Positions 8,923 to 17,501 of a DNA stretch of 64,000 nucleotides are shown here, in pieces. The position numbers and the translations under genes were made by a program. Origin of the DNA: Actinomadura sp. K4S16. Its GTDB lineage: Bacteria; Actinomycetota; Actinomycetes; Streptosporangiales; Streptosporangiaceae. The notes under the pieces were generated by a model. It saw only the letters and a program-made list of their open reading frames with translations, made no database searches and had not been told where the DNA came from. Numbering within the stretch: position 1 is the first letter of the stretch; each line of letters begins with the position of its first letter. Location of the stretch: NCBI RefSeq assembly GCF_008327685.1, contig NZ_BDDE01000016.1:372001-436000 (forward strand), given 5' to 3'.

Positions 8923-9025
8923 CGTCGAGCCTCTCGGGCGTTGTTTCTTTGTTTCTCCTCCGACGATGGGCGGTTGAAGCTACCTTCTATGTGTATCTCC
9001 GAAAATCGGAAACACGGGAGGTGGC

Positions 9026-9838
9026 GTGGCTCGCGTCCGAGACCCCCTCGACCCCAAGATCTCGCTCTGGCATTTTCTGGCCTATGCCCTGCGTTTTGAA
9101 CGAGAGAAGCATGGCCTCTCGCTAGCGCAGTGCGGAGAGATTATCAATGCGGCTCGCTCGACTGTTTCCAACATCGAGGCAGGTCGGCTCAAGCTCGGTG
9201 ATGACCAGGCCAGAAAGCTTGACGCGCGGTACAACACCCCGCATCTCTTCGAGCTGCTGATCTTCTTTGCGAACACATCCCATGATCCGGACTGGTTCCG
9301 GCAGTACACCGAATACGAATCGAAGGCTGAAATCATCCGGATCTACCAGGGGCAGGTCATTCCCGTCCCATTGCAGACGGATGACTACGCCCGCGCCTTC
9401 CTCGCTGTGGCCGGCGTCAAGGACGTCGACCGGGCGTTGGCGGCACGCGTCGCTCGGCAGGACGCGATCTTCGAGCGTCCGAACCCACCCGTCCTCCTGG
9501 TCCTGCTGGATGAGGACGCGATAGATCGTCCAGTAGGCGGAGTCGAGGTAATGAGGGCTCAACTTCAGCGTCTGCTTGATCTGGGCGAGCGATCGAATGT
9601 GATCACCCGCGTCGTCCCCAGGAAGGTCGGAGCTCACATTGGCCTCAACGGTCCGTTTCAGGTCATGAGCCTTGAGACCGACGTCGCCTACATCGGCGCG
9701 TTCCATGGTGGGCGATTGGTCCAAGATCCTGTTGAAGTGCGGGAGCTCGCCGTAGATTTCGAGATGATCGGGGCGAAGGCGCTGAGCGAAGACGCGTCCC
9801 GGACCCTGATCGTTGAGGTCATGGAAGGTTTCTCATGA
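9026..9838 (+). CDS. XRE-family regulator with DUF5753 domain
   Basis: 270 residues: an N-terminal helix-turn-helix (about 15-70; LAQCGEIINAARSTVSNIEAGR is the recognition region) followed by the DUF5753 domain (about 85-265), with the usual phrases IRIYQGQVIPVPLQTDDYARA, RVARQDAIF, and GAHIGLNGPFQVMSL near the C-terminus. These proteins act with a downstream DUF397 protein in developmental or antibiotic control in Streptomyces. GTG start preceded by GGGAGGTGG. Its stop overlaps the next start (ATGA), so the pair is cotranslated. Confidence 0.93.
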   Translation: MARVRDPLDPKISLWHFLAYALRFEREKHGLSLAQCGEIINAARSTVSNIEAGRLKLGDDQARKLDARYNTPHLFELLIFFANTSHDPDWFRQYTEYESKAEIIRIYQGQVIPVPLQTDDYARAFLAVAGVKDVDRALAARVARQDAIFERPNPPVLLVLLDEDAIDRPVGGVEVMRAQLQRLLDLGERSNVITRVVPRKVGAHIGLNGPFQVMSLETDVAYIGAFHGGRLVQDPVEVRELAVDFEMIGAKALSEDASRTLIVEVMEGFS

Positions 9839-10029
9839 GGATCGACTGGCGCAAGAGCACCCGCAGCGGAAGCGCGACCGACGAGGCATGTGTCGAGCTG
9901 GCCGCGTTGCCTGAGGGAGTCGGGGTCAGAGACTCCAAAGACCCGGACGGTGGGCGGCTGACCCTGACTGGTGACCAGTTCGGCCGTCTGCTTCAGCGCA
10001 TCAAGATGGGATCACTCGACCAGCCGTAG
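9835..10029 (+). CDS. DUF397 small regulatory partner
   Basis: 64 residues with the family hallmarks: WRKSTRSGSATDEACVELA at the start, VGVRDSKDPDGGRLTLT in the middle and a C-terminal F..LL..IK. DUF397 proteins are the partners of XRE-DUF5753 regulators such as the one that overlaps it by 4 bp. No catalytic residues are expected. Confidence 0.93.
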   Translation: MRIDWRKSTRSGSATDEACVELAALPEGVGVRDSKDPDGGRLTLTGDQFGRLLQRIKMGSLDQP

Positions 10030-10511
10030 CAAGCCGCACTGGCACCGAGGCGGGACCTCGACGGCTCGTTTCGGGCTGGTCTCTCGTTTGGCGGGGGCAA
10101 CGGTTGCGAAGTCATCGGTAAACCGGAACCCCTCAGTAAGAACCTGGCGGGCTTCTGGTCGCGCCGCATCGCCCACCGGACACCATTCAGATCGTCGCCG
10201 GCGCTGTCAACCATCAGGCGGGACTGGAGTGTCAAGCATGACCCGGGACACGACAAGCATGCATGCCGTACCGGAGGAGAAATTTCTCTACGTCTTCAAG
10301 GGCGCTGCTACGCGCCGCCGGCGGCCGCCCGCCCCGGCGCGCCGGGCGTGCGGCCTGTCCCGTCCGGTCCCGCCGCACCGGACCGCCCGCCCGCCCGTCA
10401 TGAGGCGCGCCTACGAAGCCCTGACCTTCACTCACGGCACTACGACGGTCAAGGATGGCTATAAGCCGACAGGAGCGATATACATGAGCTCTTGAGAAGA
10501 CGGCGTAGCGT
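10030..10511. other. Non-coding stretch, no supported gene
   Basis: About 480 bp between the DUF397 gene and a small ORF. Open frames exist but have no ribosome sites, no family resemblance and inconsistent codon bias. The segment 10310-10400 is very GC-rich and simple in composition. I see no RNA gene or clear terminator. Confidence 0.4.
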
Positions 10512-10811
10512 GTGAAGGATCTTGTGGCAAAGAAGACGAAAGGTCAGCGGAGGCGCGAGCGGCAGGAACGGCTGCAAGCATGGCATCGAGAGCATGAGGA
10601 GAAGCGCCAACAGGAATTGAAGCGGATGCGTACGCGAGAGCAGCAGCCGCAATGCCTGATGTGTGATTCGGGTGACCTTGTTAGCCATGACTGCTCACGC
10701 AACCAAGGCCCAAGCCCTGTGGCCAATGACCAGCCCGAGGAGAGGACGAGTACCAAACCGGGCCACGAAGATGCACCGTGGAACTGGCGCGTCCGCCCCA
10801 TCGCCAAATAG
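10512..10811 (+). CDS. Small basic protein of unknown function
   Basis: 99 residues beginning at GTG. The first half is a charged, probably helical or coiled segment very rich in Arg, Lys, Glu and Gln (KKTKGQRRRERQERLQAW); the second half has CLMCDSGDLVSHDC, a possible four-ligand (Cys/Cys/His/Cys) metal site. The biased composition is protein-like, but the ribosome site is weak. It is followed by the structured element at 10832. Confidence 0.35.
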   Translation: MKDLVAKKTKGQRRRERQERLQAWHREHEEKRQQELKRMRTREQQPQCLMCDSGDLVSHDCSRNQGPSPVANDQPEERTSTKPGHEDAPWNWRVRPIAK

Positions 10812-10831
10812 GACTACGAGCCTACGGAAAT

Positions 10832-10961
10832 CGGTTGAACGTGCCCGAAGCGGGGGCCTCGCGGTCCGCCTCGCGGCCCCCAGCCCCCCGCGGGCCGGGC
10901 ACTTGTTCGCGCGAAACGGTCTTCACATATTGCGTGCCGTTCGCGCGAACAAGCCGCCCGG
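10832..10961 (+). ncRNA. Copy A of a repeated, covarying structured element
   Basis: Starts with CGGTTGAACGTGCCCGAA, then a GC-rich hairpin (GGGGGCC 10852-10858 with GGCCCCC 10875-10881), a CCCCCGCG spacer, then a long hairpin: outer stem CCGGGC (10895-10900)/GCCCGG (10956-10961), inner stem CTTGTTCGCGCGAA (10902-10915)/TTCGCGCGAACAAG (10940-10953), closing CGG/CCG and a 17-nt loop. Copy B at 23135-23259 (minus) keeps the head, inner stem core and loop but has different, still paired, outer stem bases. Whether it is transcribed is unknown; it is listed as ncRNA because paired substitutions are the mark of conserved structure. Confidence 0.5.
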
Positions 10962-11079
10962 AGCGGGTGAGTCTGTGCGGCTAGGGAAGTCGGTTAGGCC
11001 GACAAACCGCCGAAGGCAGCAAGCGCCACGCGCGTTTGCCAGGTGGGTCTGCCTAGCTGTCCTGGCGCATCGAGTCTGC

Positions 11080-11862
11080 TCATCCCCCGGATTGCGTCCC
11101 TAGCCGATGAAGTTCGTTGGCGCAAGCTTGGCCAAACACGGTAAGTCTCCATAGGGCCACGTCAATACCCAGACGACTTCGACTGTCGTCGTGAAGCATC
11201 CCAAGATTGTTGAGTCTCGCGGTAAGTGCATTGACGACCGCAGCAACGCCCGGATCAGCTTGTGCAATCTGCTCGTCAGACCAGCAGTTGCGAAGTTCGC
11301 TCGCCACAGGCTCTTCTACAGGAGCGCCGCTAGAGTCAAAATGAGTGGTAGATTCGCCGCAAAGAATATTAAGGACGCGGAGATGGTGAGCCTCCAGTTG
11401 TGATATGGCTTCGACAATAAGTATCGATTGATCAACAACCGCCTCGTCGGCCGCAAATGCCCCTGTCGCAAAGGCCCTCGCAAGCACCTGGAGCTTGATC
11501 TCACTTATTGAATCTTTCGCAGCCTCGATCGCCCGGAAGAGAAGTTCAGCCTTCAAATCATCCCGAGTAACTTCTTGGAGCATTTGCTCTATGGTCGTCG
11601 ACTGATCTCGCACACTGTATTCAAAGAATCGTTGAAGGCGGGCTGATCGAAGCACCGTTCGTCGCCGCAGGCTGTAAGACAGCTCTTCAGCCATGGGCCC
11701 AATCGCGCCAGCGACAGCCGCAGCGGCATCAGGAGATAGGCCGCCCTGTAGCAATGCGACAGCAACGCTGGAGTTGACCAAGTTTCCTACGGTCCTGTCG
11801 ATTGCAGGGCCTTTGCGAGATTCAGTCTCTTCAGTCACATACCTATTGTTACGTACCAGCAT
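11080..11862 (-). CDS. Unknown soluble helical protein
   Basis: 260 residues, predicted mostly alpha-helical and acidic. One Ala/Gly-rich stretch near residues 33-55 (VAVALLQGGLSPDAAAAVAGAIG) could be a helical hairpin but is short for a membrane anchor. No known motif; the segment LLFRAIEAAKDSISEIKLQVLARAFATGAFA looks like a repeat-helix or TerB-like bundle only in a general way. Codon use is less GC-biased than the chromosome, consistent with transfer. The gene stands alone on the minus strand inside element 1; its left side lies about 120 bp from the structured element. Confidence 0.55.
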   Translation of the reverse strand: MLVRNNRYVTEETESRKGPAIDRTVGNLVNSSVAVALLQGGLSPDAAAAVAGAIGPMAEELSYSLRRRTVLRSARLQRFFEYSVRDQSTTIEQMLQEVTRDDLKAELLFRAIEAAKDSISEIKLQVLARAFATGAFAADEAVVDQSILIVEAISQLEAHHLRVLNILCGESTTHFDSSGAPVEEPVASELRNCWSDEQIAQADPGVAAVVNALTARLNNLGMLHDDSRSRLGIDVALWRLTVFGQACANELHRLGTQSGG

Positions 11863-12083
11863 GGCTGGCGGAAGCCTTCCTGCGGGTGACCCCCGCCCTG
11901 GTCATGAACGGAGTTGTGCGACAGTTCACGGCAAAGCCGGTCAACACCCGCGGCCGACGATCGTCCAAGATCGCTGGGGCTTGGTCAGCAAAGGTGGGAA
12001 CTGGGCCGGATGGTTGCAGATGAGGATGTCGGTGGTTCGCATCCAGGTGTTCATGGCGGAGGCAAGAGGTTACCGTCGGGGCA

Positions 12084-12331
12084 TGGACGAGGCCGAGGCG
12101 AGCGAGGTTGTCTGGCGGGAACAGGTGCGCCGGCGAGTCACTGCCGAGCAGGATCGAGACGCCTTGGCTCGTCTCATCGAGTACGACGCCGACCCGTTCG
12201 AGGTCGAGTTGTACGAGCTGGCGGTCGACTTGCGAACACTGCTCATCGACCGCGGTCAGCGACGCCGGACCGGGCAGCACGAGCGGCACGGCCGGCGGTT
12301 GAAAGACCGAGGTCGACGGGCCGACCGGTGA
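12084..12331 (+). CDS. Small protein of unknown function (intact relative of a fragment at 13.8 kb)
   Basis: About 82 residues starting MDEAEASEVVWREQ. Highly charged, probably helical; the core EVELYELAVDLRTLLIDRGQRRR has a diverged copy encoded at 13815-13950. Longer upstream frames exist but the ATG at 12084 is where the codon bias begins. No known family. Its second half duplicated downstream suggests past recombination in this region. Confidence 0.45.
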
Positions 12332-12433
12332 CGGCAACGTTGACGGCAACGACGACAACCAACCGGCACCACGGGCGCACGTCGGGCACCGTCCCACCTC
12401 GGTAGACGCTACGGCCCCAGGGTGATCGCTACT

Positions 12434-12477
12434 TCTGAAAAGCGGAAGGTCGGCGGTTCGACCCCGCCCCTGCCCAC
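12434..12477 (+). repeat. tRNA-Phe(GAA) 3'-end scar (relic attachment site)
   Basis: The stretch reads as the anticodon loop, variable loop, T-arm and acceptor 3' side of an actinobacterial tRNA-Phe: CTGAAAAGCGG around the GAA anticodon, AAGGTC, then a perfect T-arm (GGCGG, TTCGACC, CCGCC). There is no 5' half upstream, so it is not a tRNA gene. Such partial copies are left by tyrosine-integrase elements that target tRNA genes. The flanking 12405-12770 contains nothing else I can identify. Confidence 0.6.
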
Positions 12478-12770
12478 ATCAGATGACCAGTTGAATGGCC
12501 TCTGACCAGTTTTTTTACGGGGTCAGGGCTGTTCATGTGTCTGCTCTGCCGGGGCCCGGCTGCCCTGGGCGGCTGTCGCGAACATGCCGAAGTCTCACTT
12601 GGGTCCGCCGCTTTGTCCTTTGTGTACGAGTCGCTGGAGCTGGGTGGCTCACCATGCTCGTCTACCTTCCCGTGGATGCGGCCACGTCGACCGTCCTAGG
12701 CCGACCAACCCACCGGCCGCCGGGCCCGGTGGGCTCCGCATGGTGACCGGCTGACACCCGGCCCTGCGGC

Positions 12771-13457
12771 TCAGGCGTCCTCGATACCGTCCAACGCCCC
12801 TGCTGAGTGGGCCGACCAGACGCCGAGGGCGATGCGGTCATAGTGGGAGTACGTCGTGATGTCGTCCTCGATCGACAGCGTGAGCGCCATCGTCCCCCGA
12901 TCCCAGACCTCCCTGACCCATCCGACCGTGATGTCACCAACCGTACGGGTGGGCGGACCGATCCGGTCTTCGACGAGCACGCGCACGCGGCGGAACTCGG
13001 CCTCGAACTCCGTGGGCCCGGCGTCCGGATACCGGATCCACTCGTTCGAGAAGTCCTCGTCCAGATCGTCCTCGTCGTCGTTCTCGTCCCCATCATCGTC
13101 GAGGTCTTCGGCGACGAGCGGCGGCCACAGCAGCGCGAACGGGAGCGCCACGAACGAATGGTCCGCCGCGCCCGCCTCATGGGAGTCCTTATCAGGCGGC
13201 GGCGCGCCCAGGTCCAGTTGCCAGCCGGCCCCGTCCGGGTCGCCGGCCTCGGGCCAGGAATCCGCCGGCAGGTCCAGCTTGGGCCAGTCCTCGTAACCGG
13301 TCTGCCAGGGCACTCGAACAGTGCCCACGTCGTCGGCCCGTATCCATCCGCGTTCCACGAACGCGCGCTCGACGGCCTGCCGGGTCCACGGGCCGTCCGC
13401 GAGCGAGATCATGGTGTCGACCAACGTGCCGGCCACTGGCAGCAGCTTCATGCTCAT
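12771..13457 (-). CDS. Unknown acidic protein
   Basis: 228 residues, strongly acidic, with an Asp/Glu-rich stretch at about 118-136 (EDLDDDGDENDDEDDLDED). Pattern WTRQAVERAFVERGWIRADDVGTVRVPW near the N-terminus and EVWDRGTMALTLSIEDDI-YSHYDRIALGVWSAH at the C-terminus resemble the layout of actinobacterial proteins associated with toxin-immunity loci, but I cannot name a family. Stand-alone gene on the minus strand in element 1. GC and codon bias are similar to the chromosome. Confidence 0.55.
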   Translation of the reverse strand: MSMKLLPVAGTLVDTMISLADGPWTRQAVERAFVERGWIRADDVGTVRVPWQTGYEDWPKLDLPADSWPEAGDPDGAGWQLDLGAPPPDKDSHEAGAADHSFVALPFALLWPPLVAEDLDDDGDENDDEDDLDEDFSNEWIRYPDAGPTEFEAEFRRVRVLVEDRIGPPTRTVGDITVGWVREVWDRGTMALTLSIEDDITTYSHYDRIALGVWSAHSAGALDGIEDA

Positions 13458-14071
13458 GGGGCGACCCTATTTATTTACCTTGGACGCCGCTTCATCGAAT
13501 GCGCCGCCCGCCCGCGCCAGTCGATCATTTCTGGCAGTGAGTACGGCGTCATCGTCCAGGCACTGGTCTCCCGGCCTGCCTGGTCGTATCGCTGTGGCCA
13601 GGACGTTCATCCGAGCGTGAGGAACTGTCACACCGTGTCGCCGCCCGCGTGGCGCACCCTCCGGTACGCGTGCGTGCTAACGGTGGAGTTGACAACGGGG
13701 TTTGATGGTCTCGGACGGGTGTAGACGTGCGGGACGTCGCAGCGATCGGCTAACAAGCCGCTTCGTTGCTCGGGCTGTGGCCAGCCCTGCACTCCGGGTC
13801 GGCTTGTCCTCGGCGTTCGAGGTCGAGTTGTACGAGCTGGCGGCCGACCCGGGAACCTTGCTCATCAACCGCGTCCAACGACGCCGAGCCGGACAGTATG
13901 AGCAGCATGTACGGCGGTCAAGAAGACGAACGACCCAGGTCAGGCAGGGGTAACCGTGCCATTAGGGGCGGTCTATTAGGGGCACTCACGGTCACTTGCG
14001 GAACGGTCGAACACCAGGTCAGCTGGGGTGACGGCCCAGAACGCAATGGTTCCCAAGCTAAAGGTACGGGT
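13458..14071. other. Decayed region with fragments of nearby sequence
   Basis: No intact gene. 13761-13813 is about 83% identical to 15990-16042. 13815-13950 is a diverged partial copy of the small gene at 12084-12331. 13670-13735 resembles 15015-15080, both with TGCTAAC near the start. The mosaic of partial copies shows repeated recombination or insertion-deletion. Confidence 0.45.
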
Positions 14072-14923
14072 TCAGTTGTCGTCCTTGATCCTCGTACGGA
14101 CGTACGTGATGAGGTGATCTGGACACGTGGCGATCGACTCACCGTTTGGGTAGACGATCGTGAACTCCGCATCACGCCCGCAGACTTCAGAACCTCCCTG
14201 GGCACAGTTGCGCGTCCGGCTCTTCTCTGCCCTCGGTGTGTAGTGGTCGGCGCTCCACCTCTTGACTTCGATCTGTGCCATGGTGTGTCCCTCAGCAGGT
14301 TGGCCGCTTCGAGGCTCACGGTAGACCGCATCGGCCGCATCTGGTCCAGGACTGCGCAGACCCACAGCATCGTGTTGCCAGAGGATGTCCGGATAGACGA
14401 GCGTTCCGGTCATCCACGATTCGTACGCAGGAAGTGTGATCGCCTGGAAGGCGGCATCGGGGATGCGTAGCGAGGGTTTGCGGAACCCGAGGGTGGCCCC
14501 GGGCGAGAACCCGAAGCGCCGGTAGAAGCCGGGGTCCCCTTCTAGGAACACCACCGGCACCGACCTGGACGTCATGATGTCCAGACCACGCCGCACGAGA
14601 GCCGCCCCGGTGCCCTGACGTTGATAATCCGGAAGGACGCCGAGTGGACTGAGCGCCTGCACCGACACCATGCGGCGAGGGGCGTCTAGCCAGGCAGCCG
14701 AGAACAGCACGTGCCCGACAACGCGACCGCCCTGCTCGGCGACCACAGATAGGCCGTCATGGGGGACGAAACGCTCCCGTAGGGCCTCCATCAACGAGGC
14801 GACGTGTTCGCCCTCGGCGCCGAACGCCTGCAGATGCACGTCTCGCACCGCCGCGAGATCACCTGGTCGTTCCTCACGGAGTTCCACCGTGGCACCGTAA
14901 GCAGGCCGGCGACGGACACGCAC
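14072..14923 (-). CDS. GNAT acetyltransferase, in frame with a small Cys-rich C-terminal module
   Basis: 283 residues. Residues about 14-190 form a YhbS-like GNAT domain: VHLQAFG, GVLPDYQRQGTGAALVRRGLD (acetyl-CoA loop) and FLEGDPGFYRRFGFSPG are diagnostic. After the normal family end near YPDILWQHDAVGLRS the frame continues without a stop into a 69-residue segment beginning MAQIEVKRW, with CAQGGSEVC and ATCPDH, a possible Cys/His metal site. That segment has its own ATG (14278-14280) with GAGGGA about 7 nt upstream, so it may be a separate gene in the same frame or a genuine fusion. Substrate unknown. Confidence 0.75.
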   Translation of the reverse strand: MRVRRRPAYGATVELREERPGDLAAVRDVHLQAFGAEGEHVASLMEALRERFVPHDGLSVVAEQGGRVVGHVLFSAAWLDAPRRMVSVQALSPLGVLPDYQRQGTGAALVRRGLDIMTSRSVPVVFLEGDPGFYRRFGFSPGATLGFRKPSLRIPDAAFQAITLPAYESWMTGTLVYPDILWQHDAVGLRSPGPDAADAVYREPRSGQPAEGHTMAQIEVKRWSADHYTPRAEKSRTRNCAQGGSEVCGRDAEFTIVYPNGESIATCPDHLITYVRTRIKDDN

Positions 14924-15250
14924 CTGAGTTTCAACTGAAGAACAGGCAGGGGATGCGGCTCCTAGGCATTCGGCTGGTATCTTCGTCGGGCATGCCGAGG
15001 GGCCACGCCGGGTGGTGTGCTAACGCTACTGCTAACACCAGGGCTGGATGATCTTGGACAGGTGTGGACGCTCGGGAGTCTGCCATGCTGGTCAGAGAGC
15101 ATGTATGGACACGCCTGGACATGTCTGATCTCGCGTGTAAATGGATGAGGATTGACGCCGTCGGCGACTCGCAGATCCTATGCGCCTACGCGGTTCACTT
15201 GGGCCTCTTTCACCTCGATACGGCCGCATCTGAGCGGCTAGGATCCGTTC

Positions 15251-15841
15251 ATGGCGTACGTCACGACACTACTTGCCGCCGTCATTGCCGTGATAGGCAC
15301 GGTGGTGGGATCGATCTACGCCCAGCGGACGGCGCTCCGCAGCAGGCAGCAAGAGTTCAACCTGGCCAAGATCCAGCGGCAAGAGGAGTATGAACTCGCT
15401 CAGCGCAGAGCTGATCTTGAACAGCGGCGTGCTTGCTACGTGGCGTTAAACATCGCCATCCGGCGGTACGGTGCCGCCATCAACAGCTTCCTATTTGCTC
15501 TTCGCAAGGGAGACGGTGGCGAAGGCGTGCGAGCTGAGCTTGAAGAGTCCCGGCGTCTGTACATCGAGCGCCATGCTGAGGCACAAATGACTGTTCCCGG
15601 GCATGTTCTTGAGGCGGCTGGAGTTGTGAGATGGTGCCTCGGTAGATGGTATGCGATGGCCAAGCGACTTGAGTCCGGTGACGTGCGTGACGATGATTCC
15701 TTCGATGCCGCCTTTGATCGCGGCGAGCAATTCTGGGGTTATAACGGGAGACTACGCTCAGTAATGCGTTCCGACCTGGGGATCGCCGATGCGGACACCG
15801 AGGTCGAGCGGAACATCGACAGCGAGGTACCGAGACCATAG
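15251..15841 (+). CDS. Single-pass membrane protein of unknown function
   Basis: 196 residues. One N-terminal membrane helix (about 3-23, TLLAAVIAVIGTVVGSIYAQR) followed by a charged amphipathic helix (RSRQQEFNLAKIQRQEEYELAQRRADLEQRR, likely coiled coil) and a soluble helical domain. This layout is common in actinomycete hypothetical proteins of mobile regions; no enzymatic motif is visible. Stand-alone in element 1. Confidence 0.6.
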   Translation: MAYVTTLLAAVIAVIGTVVGSIYAQRTALRSRQQEFNLAKIQRQEEYELAQRRADLEQRRACYVALNIAIRRYGAAINSFLFALRKGDGGEGVRAELEESRRLYIERHAEAQMTVPGHVLEAAGVVRWCLGRWYAMAKRLESGDVRDDDSFDAAFDRGEQFWGYNGRLRSVMRSDLGIADADTEVERNIDSEVPRP

Positions 15842-16151
15842 GGGCGCGGCGCGCCCCCGGTCGCCCCGTGCTGAATGCGTACCGAAGTACGACCGACTTC
15901 CGGTGCCGTGCCAGGTCAGGGGAGTTGGCCGGTGGGACTGTGAATCCGTCGGGTCTCTACGGGCTGAGGTCAAGGTGCTGACGCGCTGCTTCCGGTGCTC
16001 GGGCCGGTGCCGGCCCTGCGCTCCGGGTCGGCTTGTCCTCGGACTTCGGGCTCGGCGTCCGGCGTGGGCCCGGAAGCCTCTGACGAGGCCGCACGCTACG
16101 CGCAGCGGTCGGCCTGCTGACAGCTAAGCCTGTCTCGGCAATGATGGACGA

Positions 16152-16397
16152 GTGGTTCGTCGGGAGCAGTATGAGAGGTTAGAGCGGCGTCTTCGCTCAG
16201 ATGGCCGCGAGCGAATCGACATGACCTTCGTAGAAGTCTCCAGGGTGATCGGAGCGCCGTTGCCGCGCAGCGCATTTCTCTATCAAGCCTGGTGGGCAAC
16301 CGACCCGAAGCACACGCAAGCCGTCTGGCTAGATGCCGGCTATCAGGCCCGACCCAACCTGACCGCGCAGCGTGTGACGTTCGTCCGGACCGTCTGA
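16152..16397 (+). CDS. Small DUF7662-like protein
   Basis: 81 residues. The pattern FVEVSRVIGAPLPRSAFLYQAWWATD..HTQAVWLDAGYQARP-NLTAQRVTFVR matches a widespread small family (PLPxSA, AWWxND, HxQAxxWLxAG, VxFxR) that I recall as DUF7662. It is often found next to mobile or restriction genes and has no known function. Start is GTG with GGA six bases upstream. Confidence 0.65.
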   Translation: MVRREQYERLERRLRSDGRERIDMTFVEVSRVIGAPLPRSAFLYQAWWATDPKHTQAVWLDAGYQARPNLTAQRVTFVRTV

Positions 16398-16571
16398 GAC
16401 GGGTCACCGGCCGTGGTAGCCGAGAAGTACCGCAACAGAGGCTTATGACTGCTGGCATCGGCGACCACTCGCACACGGGTCTACCTGCGGCGATACAGAC
16501 GATCGTGGGGTGGCCGGTTTCTTGTAACAGAAGGTTAGGAGGTCAAGTCACCTCGCTGGCTCGAAGCCCAG

Positions 16572-16599
16572 AGCCCCCTTTCGAGCACGGAAGGGGGCT
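16572..16599 (-). terminator. Hairpin downstream of the integrase pseudogene
   Basis: Perfect 9-bp stem AGCCCCCTT/AAGGGGGCT with a 10-nt loop, starting 6 bp beyond the pseudogene stop codon on the minus strand. Confidence 0.6.
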
Positions 16600-16604
16600 G
16601 CTTG

Positions 16605-17187
16605 CTAACAATGGCCGACACTGCGCCCTCGATCCTCGTCCGGAGATCGTGGCTGCTTCGGCCGCTCGGTGACGACGTGTGAGTAGACCCGCCGCGTGAT
16701 CGCTGTATCAGCGTGCCCAAGTTGGGCCGCGTCGACATGAACGGGAACGCCTGCCGGGAGCAGAGTCGTCGCGTGGACGTGTCGAACGTCGTGGAGCCAG
16801 GCGCGCGGGAGAGGGAAGATGCCCTCCGTTGTATCGTGCTCTTGGTTAGAGTCGCCAGGAGGGATGAGACCGTGTCCAGGTGCGTCGGCTCACCCCATTC
16901 CGCGGCGAACACGTGGTCGTCCTCCGTGCCCTTCCAGAACTCTCCCGCCTTGAGCTTCTCGGCGAGTAGGCGGTTGCGGCGTGCCTTGAGGAGGTCGACC
17001 GTGCCGGTGTCGAGGCTCACGACACGGGACCGACCGCTTTTGGTGGTCTCCTCGATGCGCTCGCCAGCGACGCACCCCGCCAACCCTTGATATGGACCGA
17101 GGCGCTGTCGGTGTCGATGTCCAGGGACCGCAGATTTAGCAGCTCACTGCGCCGAGCGCCGGTGTACGTGTGTGCGATGGGTGAAAG
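16605..17187 (-). pseudogene. Decayed tyrosine recombinase (second integrase)
   Basis: Read on the minus strand in three frames it gives pieces of an integrase catalytic domain: TGARRSELLNLRSLDIDTDS (box I), then GERIEETTKSGRSRVVSLD and DHVFAAEWGEP, then WLHDVRHVHATTLLPAGVPVH and LGHADTAITRRVYSHV with the final nucleophile Tyr. At least two frameshifts (near 17075 and 16820) separate them and the N-terminal half is missing. It could have belonged to the mobilization module that follows or to the element that left the tRNA-Phe scar. Confidence 0.8.
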
Positions 17188-17260
17188 CCCTCTCCGCCGG
17201 CAGGTCGACTGGCCGAAGCTGACACTAAAGACGTTCTCGGCGATTCCTGTTCTTGCTGCG

Positions 17261-17450
17261 CTGACCGGTTGGTGAGAAATCCGTCAGCACGGTGAACGAT
17301 GCAATAGCGTCCGACAGCGAGCGTCATAATCGGCTGGTCAATTGACATGGACTGGCCTTGGTAAATCGACGTCTTCTCAGCTCGGTGCGGGATGCAAGAT
17401 AGCTGGTAGAGCGCTACCTGTTGTGGATAACCTCCGCCCGGAGGCTCACA
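17261..17450. other. Candidate oriT region upstream of mobC
   Basis: The intergenic stretch before the MobC-relaxase operon contains three inverted repeats: GCTGAC/GTCAGC (17261-17292), GGTAG-AGCG-CTACC (17405-17418) and a CCTCCG/CGGAGG pair around 17431-17444. Relaxase genes of this kind usually have oriT just upstream. No nick site can be identified by eye. Confidence 0.35.
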
Positions 17451-17501
17451 CTGGCCAGGTGGAGACCGAGCGCGGTCCTCAAACGCCAGGAGCGGAGGTA
17501 C

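Noticed and set aside
10238..10495. Small ORF with Arg/Pro-rich sequence
   Set aside because: Composition follows a GC-rich simple stretch, no ribosome site, no family.
12421..12480. Complete tRNA-Phe gene
   Set aside because: Only the 3' half folds; no acceptor 5' strand or D-arm upstream.
16500..16560. tRNA-like attachment core next to the integrase pseudogene
   Set aside because: No T-arm or anticodon arm could be folded; similarity was not better than chance.
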